DNA of 46,671 bases from Micromonospora sicca (GTDB lineage: Bacteria; Actinomycetota; Actinomycetes; Mycobacteriales; Micromonosporaceae). This document shows, one piece after another, positions 1 to 7,745 of the stretch. Every line of letters begins with the position of its first letter. Within the stretch, counting starts at the first letter, position 1. The stretch spans positions 1 to 46,671 of the forward strand of contig NZ_QGKS01000455.1 in NCBI RefSeq assembly GCF_003172935.1. Reading direction: 5' to 3'. The position numbers and the translations under genes were made by a program. Below the pieces are notes generated by a model. It was not told where the DNA came from. It ran no database searches and saw only the letters and a program-made list of their open reading frames with translations.

Positions 1-725
1 CCGAGACAGTCGCCGCGGCCGGGCCGCTGCCGCCCGGCCTCGCCGAGCTGCGCGGGCGCGGCGTCACCGTCGTACCGCACGGGGTGAAGCTCTCCCTCGG
101 CGGCGCCGAGCCGGTCGATCCGGCCCGGGTGGCCCACCTGGCCGGGGTGGCCGCGCTGGTCGACGCGCCACTGGTGAGCGAGCACATCGCGTTCGTCCGG
201 GCCGGCGGGCTGGAGGCCGGGCACCTGCTGCCGCTACCGCGCAGCCGGGAGGCGGTCGCCGCGGTGGTGGCGAACGTCCGGCGGGCGCAGGCGGAGCTGC
301 CGGTGCCGATCGCGCTGGAGCCGATCGCCGCGCTCTTCGACTGGCCGGACGACGAACTGGACGAGGCGGCCTTCCTGACGGAGATCCTGGACGCCACCGG
401 GGCGCTGCTGCTGCTCGACGTCGCCAACGTGCACGCCAACGCCCGCAACCGGGGCGCGGACCCGCTCGCGCTGCTCGACCGGCTGCCGCTGGACCGGGTC
501 GCCTACGTGCATGTGGCGGGCGGGGCCGAGCAGGGCGGCTTCTACCACGACACGCACACCGACCCGGTGCCCGCGGAGGTGCTGGACCTGGTCCGCGAGC
601 TCTGCGCCCGACGCCGGCCGCCGGCCCTGCTGCTGGAGCGGGACGGGCACTACCCGCCGGCGACGGAGCTGCGCGGCGAGCTGGACGCGCTCGCCGCCGC
701 CGCCGGATTCCCGGTGGTCACGTGA
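1..725 (+). CDS. DUF692 family multinuclear non-heme iron protein (5' truncated by window)
   Basis: The reading frame is open from the first complete codon at position 3, so the true start lies upstream. Family landmarks run in order: PHGVKLSLGG (first histidine), VSEHIAF, ALEPIA, LLLDVANVHANARN, YVHVAGG, then FYHDTHTDP and LLERDGHYP. These His, Asp, Asn and Glu positions match the metal-ligand pattern of DUF692 (MNIO) enzymes such as MbnB and TglH, which use a multi-iron centre to modify cysteines in peptides. The usual E-N-P/S near the third ligand is E-P here. The stop overlaps the next start (GTGA), so the two genes are translationally coupled. The substrate is unknown; any precursor peptide would be upstream of the window. 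Confidence 0.85.
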   Translation, partial: ETVAAAGPLPPGLAELRGRGVTVVPHGVKLSLGGAEPVDPARVAHLAGVAALVDAPLVSEHIAFVRAGGLEAGHLLPLPRSREAVAAVVANVRRAQAELPVPIALEPIAALFDWPDDELDEAAFLTEILDATGALLLLDVANVHANARNRGADPLALLDRLPLDRVAYVHVAGGAEQGGFYHDTHTDPVPAEVLDLVRELCARRRPPALLLERDGHYPPATELRGELDALAAAAGFPVVT

Positions 726-1291
726 CCGGCCCCGACACCGCGCCCGGCGCGGCGGTCACCTCGGCGCCGGCGGCCACCGCCGGCCGCCGCCCGGGGCCGC
801 CCGTCCCCGCTCCGGCCGGGCGGCCACCGACCGGCGGTCCCGGCCCCGCCGACAACCTGGCGGCCCGGCAGGCGGAGCTGGTCGCGACGCTGGTCGCCGG
901 CGGTCCGCTGCCGTCCGGATTCGCCCCGGCGCCGGTCGACGCCGCGCGGCGCGCGTTGCTGCGCAAGCGCGGCGGCGACGTGGCCCGGCACTGGCCGCTG
1001 CTCACCGCCGGCCTCGGCGCCGCCTGGGCGGCGACCTTCGCCGACTGGGCGGCGGGCCGCCCGACGAACGGGTCGCTGCGCGACGGCTGGGACCTGGCCC
1101 GGGAGCTGCGCGACCGGGGCACGCTGCCGGCGCTCGGCGCGGAGGAGTTGGCCGCCCGCGAAGCCGTCACCCGCTACGACGGTCGCCGCGCCCCCCGGCC
1201 GCGTCGACTCCCGGCCGTGGGCCGGGCCGGCGGCGCCGTCGCGGTGCAGCTCGCCGGTCGGGTACGCCTGCTGCGCCCGGCCCGGCGCTGA
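722..1291 (+). CDS. SCO6045-like partner of the DUF692 protein
   Basis: A 189-residue protein starting with GTG that overlaps the DUF692 stop by four bases (GTGA). Residues 1 to about 45 are Ala/Pro/Gly-rich and probably disordered. The core runs from LAARQAELVATLVAGG through LPSGF, LLRKRGGDVARHWPLL and FADWAAGRP to a DGWDLARELRDRG segment. This pattern is what I recall for actinobacterial proteins typified by Streptomyces SCO6045. DUF692 enzymes commonly need a small helical partner that presents the substrate peptide, and position and coupling suggest that job here; this is inference. The C-terminal 40 residues are Arg/Pro-rich. Confidence 0.7.
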   Translation: MTGPDTAPGAAVTSAPAATAGRRPGPPVPAPAGRPPTGGPGPADNLAARQAELVATLVAGGPLPSGFAPAPVDAARRALLRKRGGDVARHWPLLTAGLGAAWAATFADWAAGRPTNGSLRDGWDLARELRDRGTLPALGAEELAAREAVTRYDGRRAPRPRRLPAVGRAGGAVAVQLAGRVRLLRPARR

Positions 1292-1333
1292 CCCGGTTGG
1301 CGCGGCGCTCCGCGGTACGGCACGATCGGGCCC

Positions 1334-2095
1334 ATGGATCTCGGACTGGCCGGCCGGGTGTACGTGCTCACCGGCGCCTCCGGCGGCCTCGGTTTCGCCA
1401 CCGCCGAACACCTCGTCGCGGACGGCGCCCGGGTGGTGATCTCGGCGCGCGCCCCGGAGCGGGTGGCCGCGGCGGTCGAGGCGCTCGGCGGCCCGGAGCG
1501 GGCGATCGGGCTGACCGCCGACCTGAGCGCCCCGGAGACGCCGGGGCGCCTGGTCGCCGCCGCCCGGGAACAGTTCGGCCGCCTCGACGGGGCGCTCGTC
1601 TCGGTGGGCGGGCCACCCCGGGGCACCGCCGCCCAGGTGACCGACGAGCAGTGGCGGGAGTCCTTCGAGACGGTCTTCCTGGGCAGCGTCCGCGCCGCCC
1701 GGACGGTCGCCGCCGCGCTCACCGACGGCGGCGCCATCGGACTGGTGCTCTCCACCTCGGCCCGCTCGCCGGTGCCCGGTCTGGGCATCTCCAACGGGCT
1801 GCGCCCCGGCCTGGCCGGGGTGGCCAAGGACATCGCCGACGAGTACGGTCCGCGCGGCGTACGCGTGGTCGGGCTGCTGCCGGGCCGGATCATGACGGAC
1901 CGGAACCGGGAACTGCTGGCCGCCACCGGAGACGCCGAGCGAGCCCGCGCCGAGGCGGAGGCGGGCATCCCGCTGCGCCGGATCGGCGAGCCGGCGGAGT
2001 TCGGCCGGGTCGCCGCGTTCCTGCTCTCCCCCGCCGCGAGCTACGTCACCGGGGTCACCGTGCCGGTCGACGGCGGCGCGCTGCGCGGCCTGTGA
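1334..2095 (+). CDS. SDR family oxidoreductase, divergent active site
   Basis: A 253-residue Rossmann protein. The cofactor motif TGASGGLG is at about residues 14-21, followed by an NAG-region equivalent (VSVGGPP) and a C-terminal YVTGVTVPVDGG typical of classical short-chain dehydrogenases. The catalytic Ser is present (LSTSARSP), but the YxxxK pair is absent: the expected position reads ISNGLRPGLAGVAK. I recall a subfamily annotated as 3-oxoacyl-ACP reductase-like that has SN-x-LR at this point, so the gene is probably intact but its chemistry is uncertain. It starts 42 bp after the previous stop and its own stop overlaps the next start (GTGA), suggesting a four-gene operon. Confidence 0.85.
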   Translation: MDLGLAGRVYVLTGASGGLGFATAEHLVADGARVVISARAPERVAAAVEALGGPERAIGLTADLSAPETPGRLVAAAREQFGRLDGALVSVGGPPRGTAAQVTDEQWRESFETVFLGSVRAARTVAAALTDGGAIGLVLSTSARSPVPGLGISNGLRPGLAGVAKDIADEYGPRGVRVVGLLPGRIMTDRNRELLAATGDAERARAEAEAGIPLRRIGEPAEFGRVAAFLLSPAASYVTGVTVPVDGGALRGL

Positions 2096-2715
2096 CGGGC
2101 AGCGAACGACCGGCTCGGGCCGGCCGCCGGCAGGCCGGTGTGCCCTCCCCCGACCCGGTGGGCCGCCGCCATCCCCGACCGAGCCGGGAGGAGCTGGCGG
2201 CGGCGGCCGACAAGCTCCTGCCGGATCTGATCGCGCCCGGGTTGGACGTGCTCTTCGTCGGGATCAACCCGGGGCTCTGGTCGGCGGCCACCGGCTGGCA
2301 CTTCGCCCGGCCGGGCAACCGGTTCTGGCCGGCGCTGCACCGGGGCGGGTTCACCCCGCGCCAACTGCACCCCAGCGAGCAGGACGAGCTGCTGGGCTGG
2401 GGGCTCGGCATCACCAACCTGGTGGCCCGGGCCACCGCCCGGGCCGACGAGCTGACCGCCGAGGAGCTGCTGACCGGTGCGGACATCCTGACCGGGAAGG
2501 TCGAGCGGTACCGGCCGCGGTGGGTGGCGGTGGTCGGGGTGACCGCGTACCGGATCGGGTTCGCCCGGCCGAAGGCGACGTTCGGCCCGCAGCCCGAACT
2601 GCTCGGCGCGGCCCGGCTCTGGGTGCTGCCCAACCCGAGCGGCCTGAACGCGCACTTCACCCCGGAAACGCTCGGCGCCGCGTTCGCCGAGCTGCGCGCG
2701 GCGGCGGCCGGCTGA
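2092..2715 (+). CDS. mug: Mismatch-specific DNA glycosylase (Mug/TDG family)
   Basis: Removes uracil or thymine from G:U and G:T mismatches in double-stranded DNA, the first step of base-excision repair. The motif GINPGLWSAATGWHF with PGNRFW is the Mug/TDG active-site signature, in which the Asn activates water, and LPNPSGLNAHF is the second conserved motif. The chosen GTG at 2092 overlaps the SDR stop by four bases (GTGA) and gives 207 residues. A second GTG at 2140 is possible because the first 30 residues are low-complexity and family members often start near PSREELAAA. The next gene is convergent, 24 bp away. Confidence 0.92.
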   Translation: MTGSERPARAGRRQAGVPSPDPVGRRHPRPSREELAAAADKLLPDLIAPGLDVLFVGINPGLWSAATGWHFARPGNRFWPALHRGGFTPRQLHPSEQDELLGWGLGITNLVARATARADELTAEELLTGADILTGKVERYRPRWVAVVGVTAYRIGFARPKATFGPQPELLGAARLWVLPNPSGLNAHFTPETLGAAFAELRAAAAG

Positions 2716-2739
2716 TCTCCGGTGTCCGTCGCCGCCGGG

Positions 2740-4731
2740 TCAGTTCGCCGCGGCGGGCGGCATCGCCTCGTCGGCCACGTACGTGACCATCGGCATGGTG
2801 ATCACCGGCTCCGCGCCGGTGGCGTCGACGTACGGGGTGGGCGAGTCGGCGACCGCGAACTGGGTCCGGTACAACTCGGCGTAGAGGCCGCCGACGGCGA
2901 CCAGTTCGTCGTGCCGGCCCCGCTCCACGATCCGCCCCTCGTCGAGGACGAGGATCTGGTCGGCGTCCCGGACGGTGGAGAGCCGGTGCGCGATCACCAG
3001 CGCGGTACGGCCGGTCAGCGCCACCGACAGCGCCCGCTGCACGGCCGCCTCGCTCTCCGAGTCCAGGTGTGCGGTGGCCTCGTCGAGGATCACGATCGAC
3101 GGCGCCTTCAGCAGCAGCCGGGCGATGGCGATGCGCTGCTTCTCGCCGCCGGAGAAGCGGTAGCCCCGCTCTCCGACCGTGGTCTCCAGCCCGTCCGGCA
3201 GGGACCGGACCAGGTCGGCGACCTGCGCGCCGGCGAGCGCGGCCCAGATCTCGTCGTCGGTGGCGTCCGGCTTGGCGTAGCGGAGGTTCTCCGCGATGGT
3301 CTCGTGGAACAGGTGCGAGTCCTGGGTGACCACGCCGATCTCGTCGCGCAGCGAGGCGAGGGTGGCGTCCCGGACGTCGACGCCGCCGACCAGCACCTGG
3401 CCGTCGCTCACGTCGTAGATCCGGGAGATCAGCATGGACAGCGTCGACTTGCCCGCGCCGGAGGGGCCGACCAGGGCGACCATCTGCCCGGGCTCCACGG
3501 TGAACGAGACGCCCTTGAGCACCGGCTCGTTGATGGTCCGGTCCAGGGTGGCGACCTCCTCGAGGGAGGCCAGTGACACCTCGGCGGCGCTCGGGTAGCG
3601 GAACCGCACGTCGCGGAACTCGACCCGGCCGTTACCCCGGGGCACCCGGACGGCGTCCGGCTTCTCCTCGATGCCGGGGCGCAGGTCGAGCACCTCGAAG
3701 ACCCGGTCGAAGGAGACCAGCGCGCTCATCACGTCGACCCGGACGTTGGAGAGCGCGGTCAGCGGCCCGTAGAGGCGGGTGAGCAGTAGCGCGAGGGTGA
3801 CCACGGTGCCGGCGCTTACCCCGCCGGTGACCGCGAGCCAGCCGCCCAGGCCGTAGGTGAGCGCCTGGGCCAGGGAGGCCACCAGCAGCATCGCGACGAA
3901 GAAGGTCCGCGAGTACATGGCGGACTGGATGCCGATGTCGCGCACCCGCTCGGCGCGGCCCGCGAAGCGGCGCGCCTCCAGCTCGGGCGAGCCGAAGAGC
4001 TTGACCAGCAGCGCCCCGGCCACGCCGAACCGCTCGGTCATCGTCGCGTTCATCTTGGCGTCGAGGTTGTACGACTCGCGGGTGATCTCGGCGAGCCGCT
4101 TGCCGACCCGGCGGGCCGGGATGATGAAGATCGGCAGCAGGATCAGCGAGAGCGTGGTGATCTGCCAGGAGAGGGTGAACATCACGCCGGCGGTGAGCAC
4201 CAGCTGGATGACGTTGCTGACCACGCCGGACAGGGTTGAGGTGAAGGCCCGCTGGGCCCCCAGCACGTCGTTGTTGAGCCGGCTGACCAGAGCGCCGGTC
4301 TGGGTCCGGGTGAAGAACTGCAACGGCATGCGCTGCACGTGGTCGTAGACCCGGGTGCGCAGGTCGAGGATGATGCCCTCGCCGATCCGCGCGGAGTACC
4401 AGCGCTGGGCCAGGGAGAACAGCGCGTCGGCCACCGCCAGCACGGCGATGACGACGGCGAGCCGGACGACCGCCGAGCCGGCCTCGGCGCCGCCGCGGTT
4501 GATCGCGTTGATCACGTCACCGGCGAGCACCGGGGTCGCCACCCCGATGACCGCGGCGATCACCACGGTGACCAGGAAGACCAGGATGTCGCGCCGGTAC
4601 GGCCGCGCGAAGGCGACAATCCGCTTCGCGGTGCCGCGCTTGAGCTGGTGCGCGGTCACCTCATCCTGGCTGCGCATCGACCGGAGCATGCTCCAGCCCG
4701 CCATGCCCCCGCCGTTCATCGGACTGGACAC
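2740..4731 (-). CDS. ABC transporter, fused membrane and ATPase domains (exporter type)
   Basis: A 663-residue half-transporter. Residues about 45-325 hold the six-helix exporter domain. The ATPase domain follows, with Walker A GPSGAGKS at about 422-429, the Q-loop in VVTQDSHLF, the signature FSGGEKQR near 527, Walker B VILDEA near 550 and a switch His in IAHRLS. An insert of about 20 residues separates the A-loop (RYPSAAE) from VLKGVSF. The start is a GTG preceded by a very strong GGAGGTGA ribosome site five bases upstream. It probably works as a homodimer exporting a lipid or drug; the substrate cannot be read from sequence. The gene has its own start, 112 bp downstream of the TnpB stop. 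Confidence 0.93.
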   Translation of the reverse strand: MSSPMNGGGMAGWSMLRSMRSQDEVTAHQLKRGTAKRIVAFARPYRRDILVFLVTVVIAAVIGVATPVLAGDVINAINRGGAEAGSAVVRLAVVIAVLAVADALFSLAQRWYSARIGEGIILDLRTRVYDHVQRMPLQFFTRTQTGALVSRLNNDVLGAQRAFTSTLSGVVSNVIQLVLTAGVMFTLSWQITTLSLILLPIFIIPARRVGKRLAEITRESYNLDAKMNATMTERFGVAGALLVKLFGSPELEARRFAGRAERVRDIGIQSAMYSRTFFVAMLLVASLAQALTYGLGGWLAVTGGVSAGTVVTLALLLTRLYGPLTALSNVRVDVMSALVSFDRVFEVLDLRPGIEEKPDAVRVPRGNGRVEFRDVRFRYPSAAEVSLASLEEVATLDRTINEPVLKGVSFTVEPGQMVALVGPSGAGKSTLSMLISRIYDVSDGQVLVGGVDVRDATLASLRDEIGVVTQDSHLFHETIAENLRYAKPDATDDEIWAALAGAQVADLVRSLPDGLETTVGERGYRFSGGEKQRIAIARLLLKAPSIVILDEATAHLDSESEAAVQRALSVALTGRTALVIAHRLSTVRDADQILVLDEGRIVERGRHDELVAVGGLYAELYRTQFAVADSPTPYVDATGAEPVITMPMVTYVADEAMPPAAAN

Positions 4732-4762
4732 TCGTCACCTCCGGGTCGTGGGCAGCCTGGGC

Positions 4763-4784
4763 CGTCGGGTCAATTCTCCCGACG
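4763..4784. repeat. Inverted repeat between tnpB and the ABC exporter
   Basis: CGTCGGG (4763-4769) and CCCGACG (4778-4784) form a perfect 7-bp stem with an 8-base AT-rich loop. It lies in the leader of the exporter gene and just beyond the tnpB stop. It may be the subterminal hairpin of the insertion element's right end, or a leader structure of the exporter. A further CGTCGGG copy lies nearby in the minus-strand reading. Confidence 0.5.
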
Positions 4785-4960
4785 ACTACGACAACCTCGC
4801 GAGTAACCCAGATCTTCCCCGACGGTCCTTACTATTCTGCTTCCTACTTCTTGCTCATTGCCGAGCGGTTCGGATGTTTCGCTCTCCGTCCGGTGGTGGC
4901 CGGGCTGGAGTCCTGGACCGACAGTCTGGTCCGGTGGCGATCGGTCCTGTCCTGCAGGAT
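4780..4960 (-). ncRNA. Possible guide RNA (reRNA/omega RNA) region of tnpB
   Basis: In characterised TnpB systems the guide RNA is read from the same strand as tnpB. It overlaps the 3' end of the gene and runs past the stop into the element's right end, with the guide taken from flanking DNA. The equivalent stretch here covers the last 110 bases of tnpB and the AT-richer sequence after it. I cannot fix the scaffold boundary or the guide by eye, so this is a placement by family rule only. Confidence 0.3.
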
Positions 4961-6262
4961 CTGCCTCACCTTGTGGTGCGGGGTGTGCAGGGCGATGTCG
5001 GGATCGCCTGCCCGGTGCAGGATGTTGATCGCGGCGTTCACGTCGGCCTGCCACACCACCCCGCACCAGGTGCAGTGAAACCGGTCCCCGCTGCGTCGGC
5101 CGAGTCGGCCGCAGCGGTGACAGGTTTGTGAGGTGTAGGCGGAGTTGACGGGAACGAGCGCAGAACCTCTGCGCTCCGACACGCTTCTGAGAGCCTCGGC
5201 GGTGACTCCTTTGGTCCACGCGGCGAGACGTCGGTTGATGTTCTTACCCAGCTTCTTGCGTCCGGCGAAGCGTTTGGTGAGGTCTTCGGCGACCACGGTG
5301 GCGGCCTTGTCCACGACCCGGTGCACGGCGGTGAAGATCTCCGTACGCACCCGGGCGCGGTGCCGGGCAGCCTGCCGGTCCCGTTTCACGGTCCCGAGGT
5401 TGTTGACCTTGATCCGGTGGGCTTTCGCTTGGTCACCACGCAGGGCCGCGGTGTTGGCGATCGAGCGCAGCTTCGCCCGACGCCGGTTGCGTTCCTTCAA
5501 CCGGTCCGACTCGCTCGTCAGCAGTACGCCGAGCTGTACACCGTGGGGCTGGCCGTCGGAGTCGGTGAGGGCTTCGGTGTAGCCCTTGTCCACACCGACC
5601 ATCCGCTGCCCGCACGGCCGCTGCGACGACCGCACCTGCGACGCGTCGATCTGATAGTGCACCTCGACCCGACCGCCGCGCAGAATCAGCCGCAGCGTCC
5701 CCGTCGGCGCGACCGTCGTCGACAGCGGGATCTTGACCATCTTGCGGGGCTTGAGACCGGGAACCGCCAGCCACAACCGGCCCCGCCCATCAACCGTCGT
5801 CTTGTACTTGTCGGCGCGCACCACAATTTGATCGTGCGTGCGATTCTTCCCGCGCTTCCAGTGCTTGCGCATCTGCCGAGCCAGGAACCGATTGCCAGCC
5901 CACCGGTCGGCCTTCAACGCGTCGAACATCCGCTCACGCTCGACCGGATCGCTCGTGCGCCGCAGGACCGCCCGACGCACCTCAACCTTGGCCGCCTCCA
6001 GGTTCGCTGCGATGTCGGCCATCGCGTCGCGGACGGTTTCCTTCCACGCATTCGCCAACACACCAAACCGCACGTGCGTGCCGTCAGCCAGCCACCGGTC
6101 CCGCACCTGCCGGTCCCGCAACCCCACCCCGGCACCGTTGATCGAGCCGTAACGCTGCCACACCTCACTACGCACCCGACCCAACCGACGGGCCTGCTCC
6201 ACCAAGGCGGCGTACTTACCCGCGTTCATGCCCGTCGAGTAAGCGATGCGCGTGACCTTCAC
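4844..6262 (-). CDS. tnpB: TnpB-family RNA-guided endonuclease (IS200/IS605- or IS607-type)
   Basis: A 472-residue protein using the GTG at 6262 (VKVTRIAYSTG). The frame stays open up to 6424, but that extension is low-complexity and lacks family similarity. The three RuvC acidic residues are intact: Asp225 in MVGVDKG, Glu326 in VVAEDLT and Asp407 in ADVNAA. The zinc ribbon C-x2-C (381, 384) and C-x2-C (397, 400) lies before the last Asp. Such proteins use an RNA from the element's right end to cut DNA and keep the transposon in place. No tnpA transposase or serine recombinase is present, so the copy is non-autonomous or domesticated. The flanks (4770-4850 and 6400-6470) are visibly AT-richer than neighbouring DNA. 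Confidence 0.9.
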   Translation of the reverse strand: MKVTRIAYSTGMNAGKYAALVEQARRLGRVRSEVWQRYGSINGAGVGLRDRQVRDRWLADGTHVRFGVLANAWKETVRDAMADIAANLEAAKVEVRRAVLRRTSDPVERERMFDALKADRWAGNRFLARQMRKHWKRGKNRTHDQIVVRADKYKTTVDGRGRLWLAVPGLKPRKMVKIPLSTTVAPTGTLRLILRGGRVEVHYQIDASQVRSSQRPCGQRMVGVDKGYTEALTDSDGQPHGVQLGVLLTSESDRLKERNRRRAKLRSIANTAALRGDQAKAHRIKVNNLGTVKRDRQAARHRARVRTEIFTAVHRVVDKAATVVAEDLTKRFAGRKKLGKNINRRLAAWTKGVTAEALRSVSERRGSALVPVNSAYTSQTCHRCGRLGRRSGDRFHCTWCGVVWQADVNAAINILHRAGDPDIALHTPHHKVRQILQDRTDRHRTRLSVQDSSPATTGRRAKHPNRSAMSKK

Positions 6263-6464
6263 CGCTGACCAGCCTCGATTAGGTCCGCTCTTTCGAGTTC
6301 CTCGGCACGCACGGCCACCAGCGGATCCTTCACCAGTTCCTGCCGCGGGGACAACGCCACCCCGCCCGGCAAACTCACCCGATCCGGTAGACACTATGCA
6401 CAACAAGCAACCATGGATAGACATGCAGAGAAAATCGACAACTAGTCACGCCTCGCCGTCCGGA

Positions 6465-7232
6465 CTATTCTCCCCGACCCGCCAGATCACGCAGGCGGCG
6501 GGTCTGCGCCTCCCGCTCGGCGCGCTGCTGCTCGGCGTGGCTACGACCACTGGCGCCGGTGAGCAGCGCCTTGATCTCGACCACCGCGTCCCGGCTGCCG
6601 GCCAGCAGGCCGGCGGTCAGGTCCCGCACCGCGCCATCCAGCTCGGCGGTCGGCACGACGAGGTTGGCCAGGCCGATCCGGTCGGCCTCGGCGGCGTCCA
6701 TCCGGCGGCCGGTGGCGCAGATCTCCAGCGCCCGGGCATAGCCGACCAGCCCGACCAGGCGCTTCGTGCCGGCGAGGTCGGGGACGAGACCGAGGGTCAC
6801 CTCGGCCATGGAGAGCCTGGCGTCCTCGGCGAGCACCCGCAGGTCGCAGGCGAGGGCGAGCTGGAAGCCCGCGCCGATGGCGTGCCCCTGGACGGCGGCC
6901 ACCGAGATCACGTCGGGGCGGTGCAGCCAGGTGAAACCGCCCTGGAACTCGGCGATCCGGTCGGCGCACTCCTGCTCGGGCAGGGTGGACAGCTCGGCGA
7001 AGGACCCCGGGCCGGTGGCGCCGGCCACCGACAGGTCGAGACCGGCGGAGAAGGACCGCCCCTCGCCGCGTACGACGACGACGCGGACGTCGCCGGGCAG
7101 CTCCCGGGAGAAGTCGCTCATCGCGCGCCACATCGCCGGGGTCTGGGCGTTGAGCACGTCGGGCCGGCACAACGTCACCGTCGCGACCGGCCCGTCGCAG
7201 TCGAGTCGCACCCCGGTCGTCTCGGCGGTCAC
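6465..7232 (-). CDS. Enoyl-CoA hydratase/isomerase family protein
   Basis: A 255-residue crotonase-fold protein starting at GTG 7232 (VTAETTGVRLDCDGPVATVTL). Oxyanion-hole segments are RSFSAGLDLS and HAIGAGFQLALACDLR. Of the two catalytic glutamates of enoyl-CoA hydratases, the one in SMAEVTLGLVPD is present. The other, normally in the GGGCEL segment, is Gln here (GAGFQL). That favours an isomerase, hydrolase or other acyl-CoA reaction over classical hydration. It lies 46 bp downstream of the small HTH gene on the same strand, so the two are probably co-transcribed. No clear ribosome site is seen before the GTG. Confidence 0.85.
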   Translation of the reverse strand: MTAETTGVRLDCDGPVATVTLCRPDVLNAQTPAMWRAMSDFSRELPGDVRVVVVRGEGRSFSAGLDLSVAGATGPGSFAELSTLPEQECADRIAEFQGGFTWLHRPDVISVAAVQGHAIGAGFQLALACDLRVLAEDARLSMAEVTLGLVPDLAGTKRLVGLVGYARALEICATGRRMDAAEADRIGLANLVVPTAELDGAVRDLTAGLLAGSRDAVVEIKALLTGASGRSHAEQQRAEREAQTRRLRDLAGRGE

Positions 7233-7278
7233 CGGACAGCCCGGGGCACGGCGGTGATGGACGACGCTGGCGGGCGGG

Positions 7279-7506
7279 TCACGCCTTCTTGCGGCGCCGG
7301 GCGCCGCCGCGCTGCCGCAGCTGCACCCCGGACTCGGTGAGCACCCGGTGGATGAACCCGTAGGAACGGCCGGTCGAGGCCGCCAGCGCACGGATGCTCT
7401 CACCAGAGGTGTACCGCTTTACCAGGTCCTTGGCGAGCGTCTGGCGCTCGGCCCCGATGATCCGGCGACCCTTCTCAGTGCTGGTGGCTGTGCCAGTGGA
7501 GGCCAT
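7279..7506 (-). CDS. Small helix-turn-helix protein, actinobacterial conserved type
   Basis: 75 residues, very basic at the C-terminus (RQRGGARRRKKA). The core DLVKRYTSGESIRALAASTGRSYGFIHRVLTESGVQLR is a Sin/resolvase-like HTH and closely resembles a small protein conserved across actinobacteria. The ATG has a good GAGGA ribosome site seven bases upstream. It probably binds DNA, but I know of no assigned target. It is followed by the enoyl-CoA hydratase-like gene. Confidence 0.8.
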   Translation of the reverse strand: MASTGTATSTEKGRRIIGAERQTLAKDLVKRYTSGESIRALAASTGRSYGFIHRVLTESGVQLRQRGGARRRKKA

Positions 7507-7745
7507 GCTGATTCCTCACGTCGCAGACTGTGCGGTTCGGATACGGTCCCACCTATTAGACCGTCTCGAACGATCATGCGCCAGATATCAACTCTTCGCC
7601 AACCGACACGCTATGCGATGTCAGCTTCCCGATAGAGTGATCCTTCTGACCGGCTGACAGGCGGGTGCCGGACCGGCTCCGTCGGGCCACCCGGTCGATG
7701 GATCATGTTTCGCCGGTCCGCCCGTCGGGCCGTACGCTGCCTCGG
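7507..7745. promoter_or_regulatory. Divergent promoter region between HTH and CadD-like genes
   Basis: About 240 bp separating oppositely transcribed genes, with lower GC than the flanks between 7540 and 7640. A TAGAGT hexamer at about 7633 fits an actinobacterial -10 for the plus-strand transporter, and TAATAG-like sequence near 7553 could serve the minus-strand HTH gene. No convincing -35 boxes were found and no open frame looks coding. Confidence 0.35.

Noticed and set aside
511..2091. Plus-strand open frame running into mug
   Set aside because: Antisense-like composition and overlap with three recognisable genes; only the part from 2092 is coding.
4740..4843. Promoter boxes for the ABC exporter
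   Set aside because: TTGACC occurs at a suitable distance but no -10 hexamer lies 16-18 bp from it, so I did not call a promoter.
6263..6424. N-terminal extension of TnpB
   Set aside because: Low-complexity, no family similarity, and would cross the probable element edge; GTG 6262 fits the family start.
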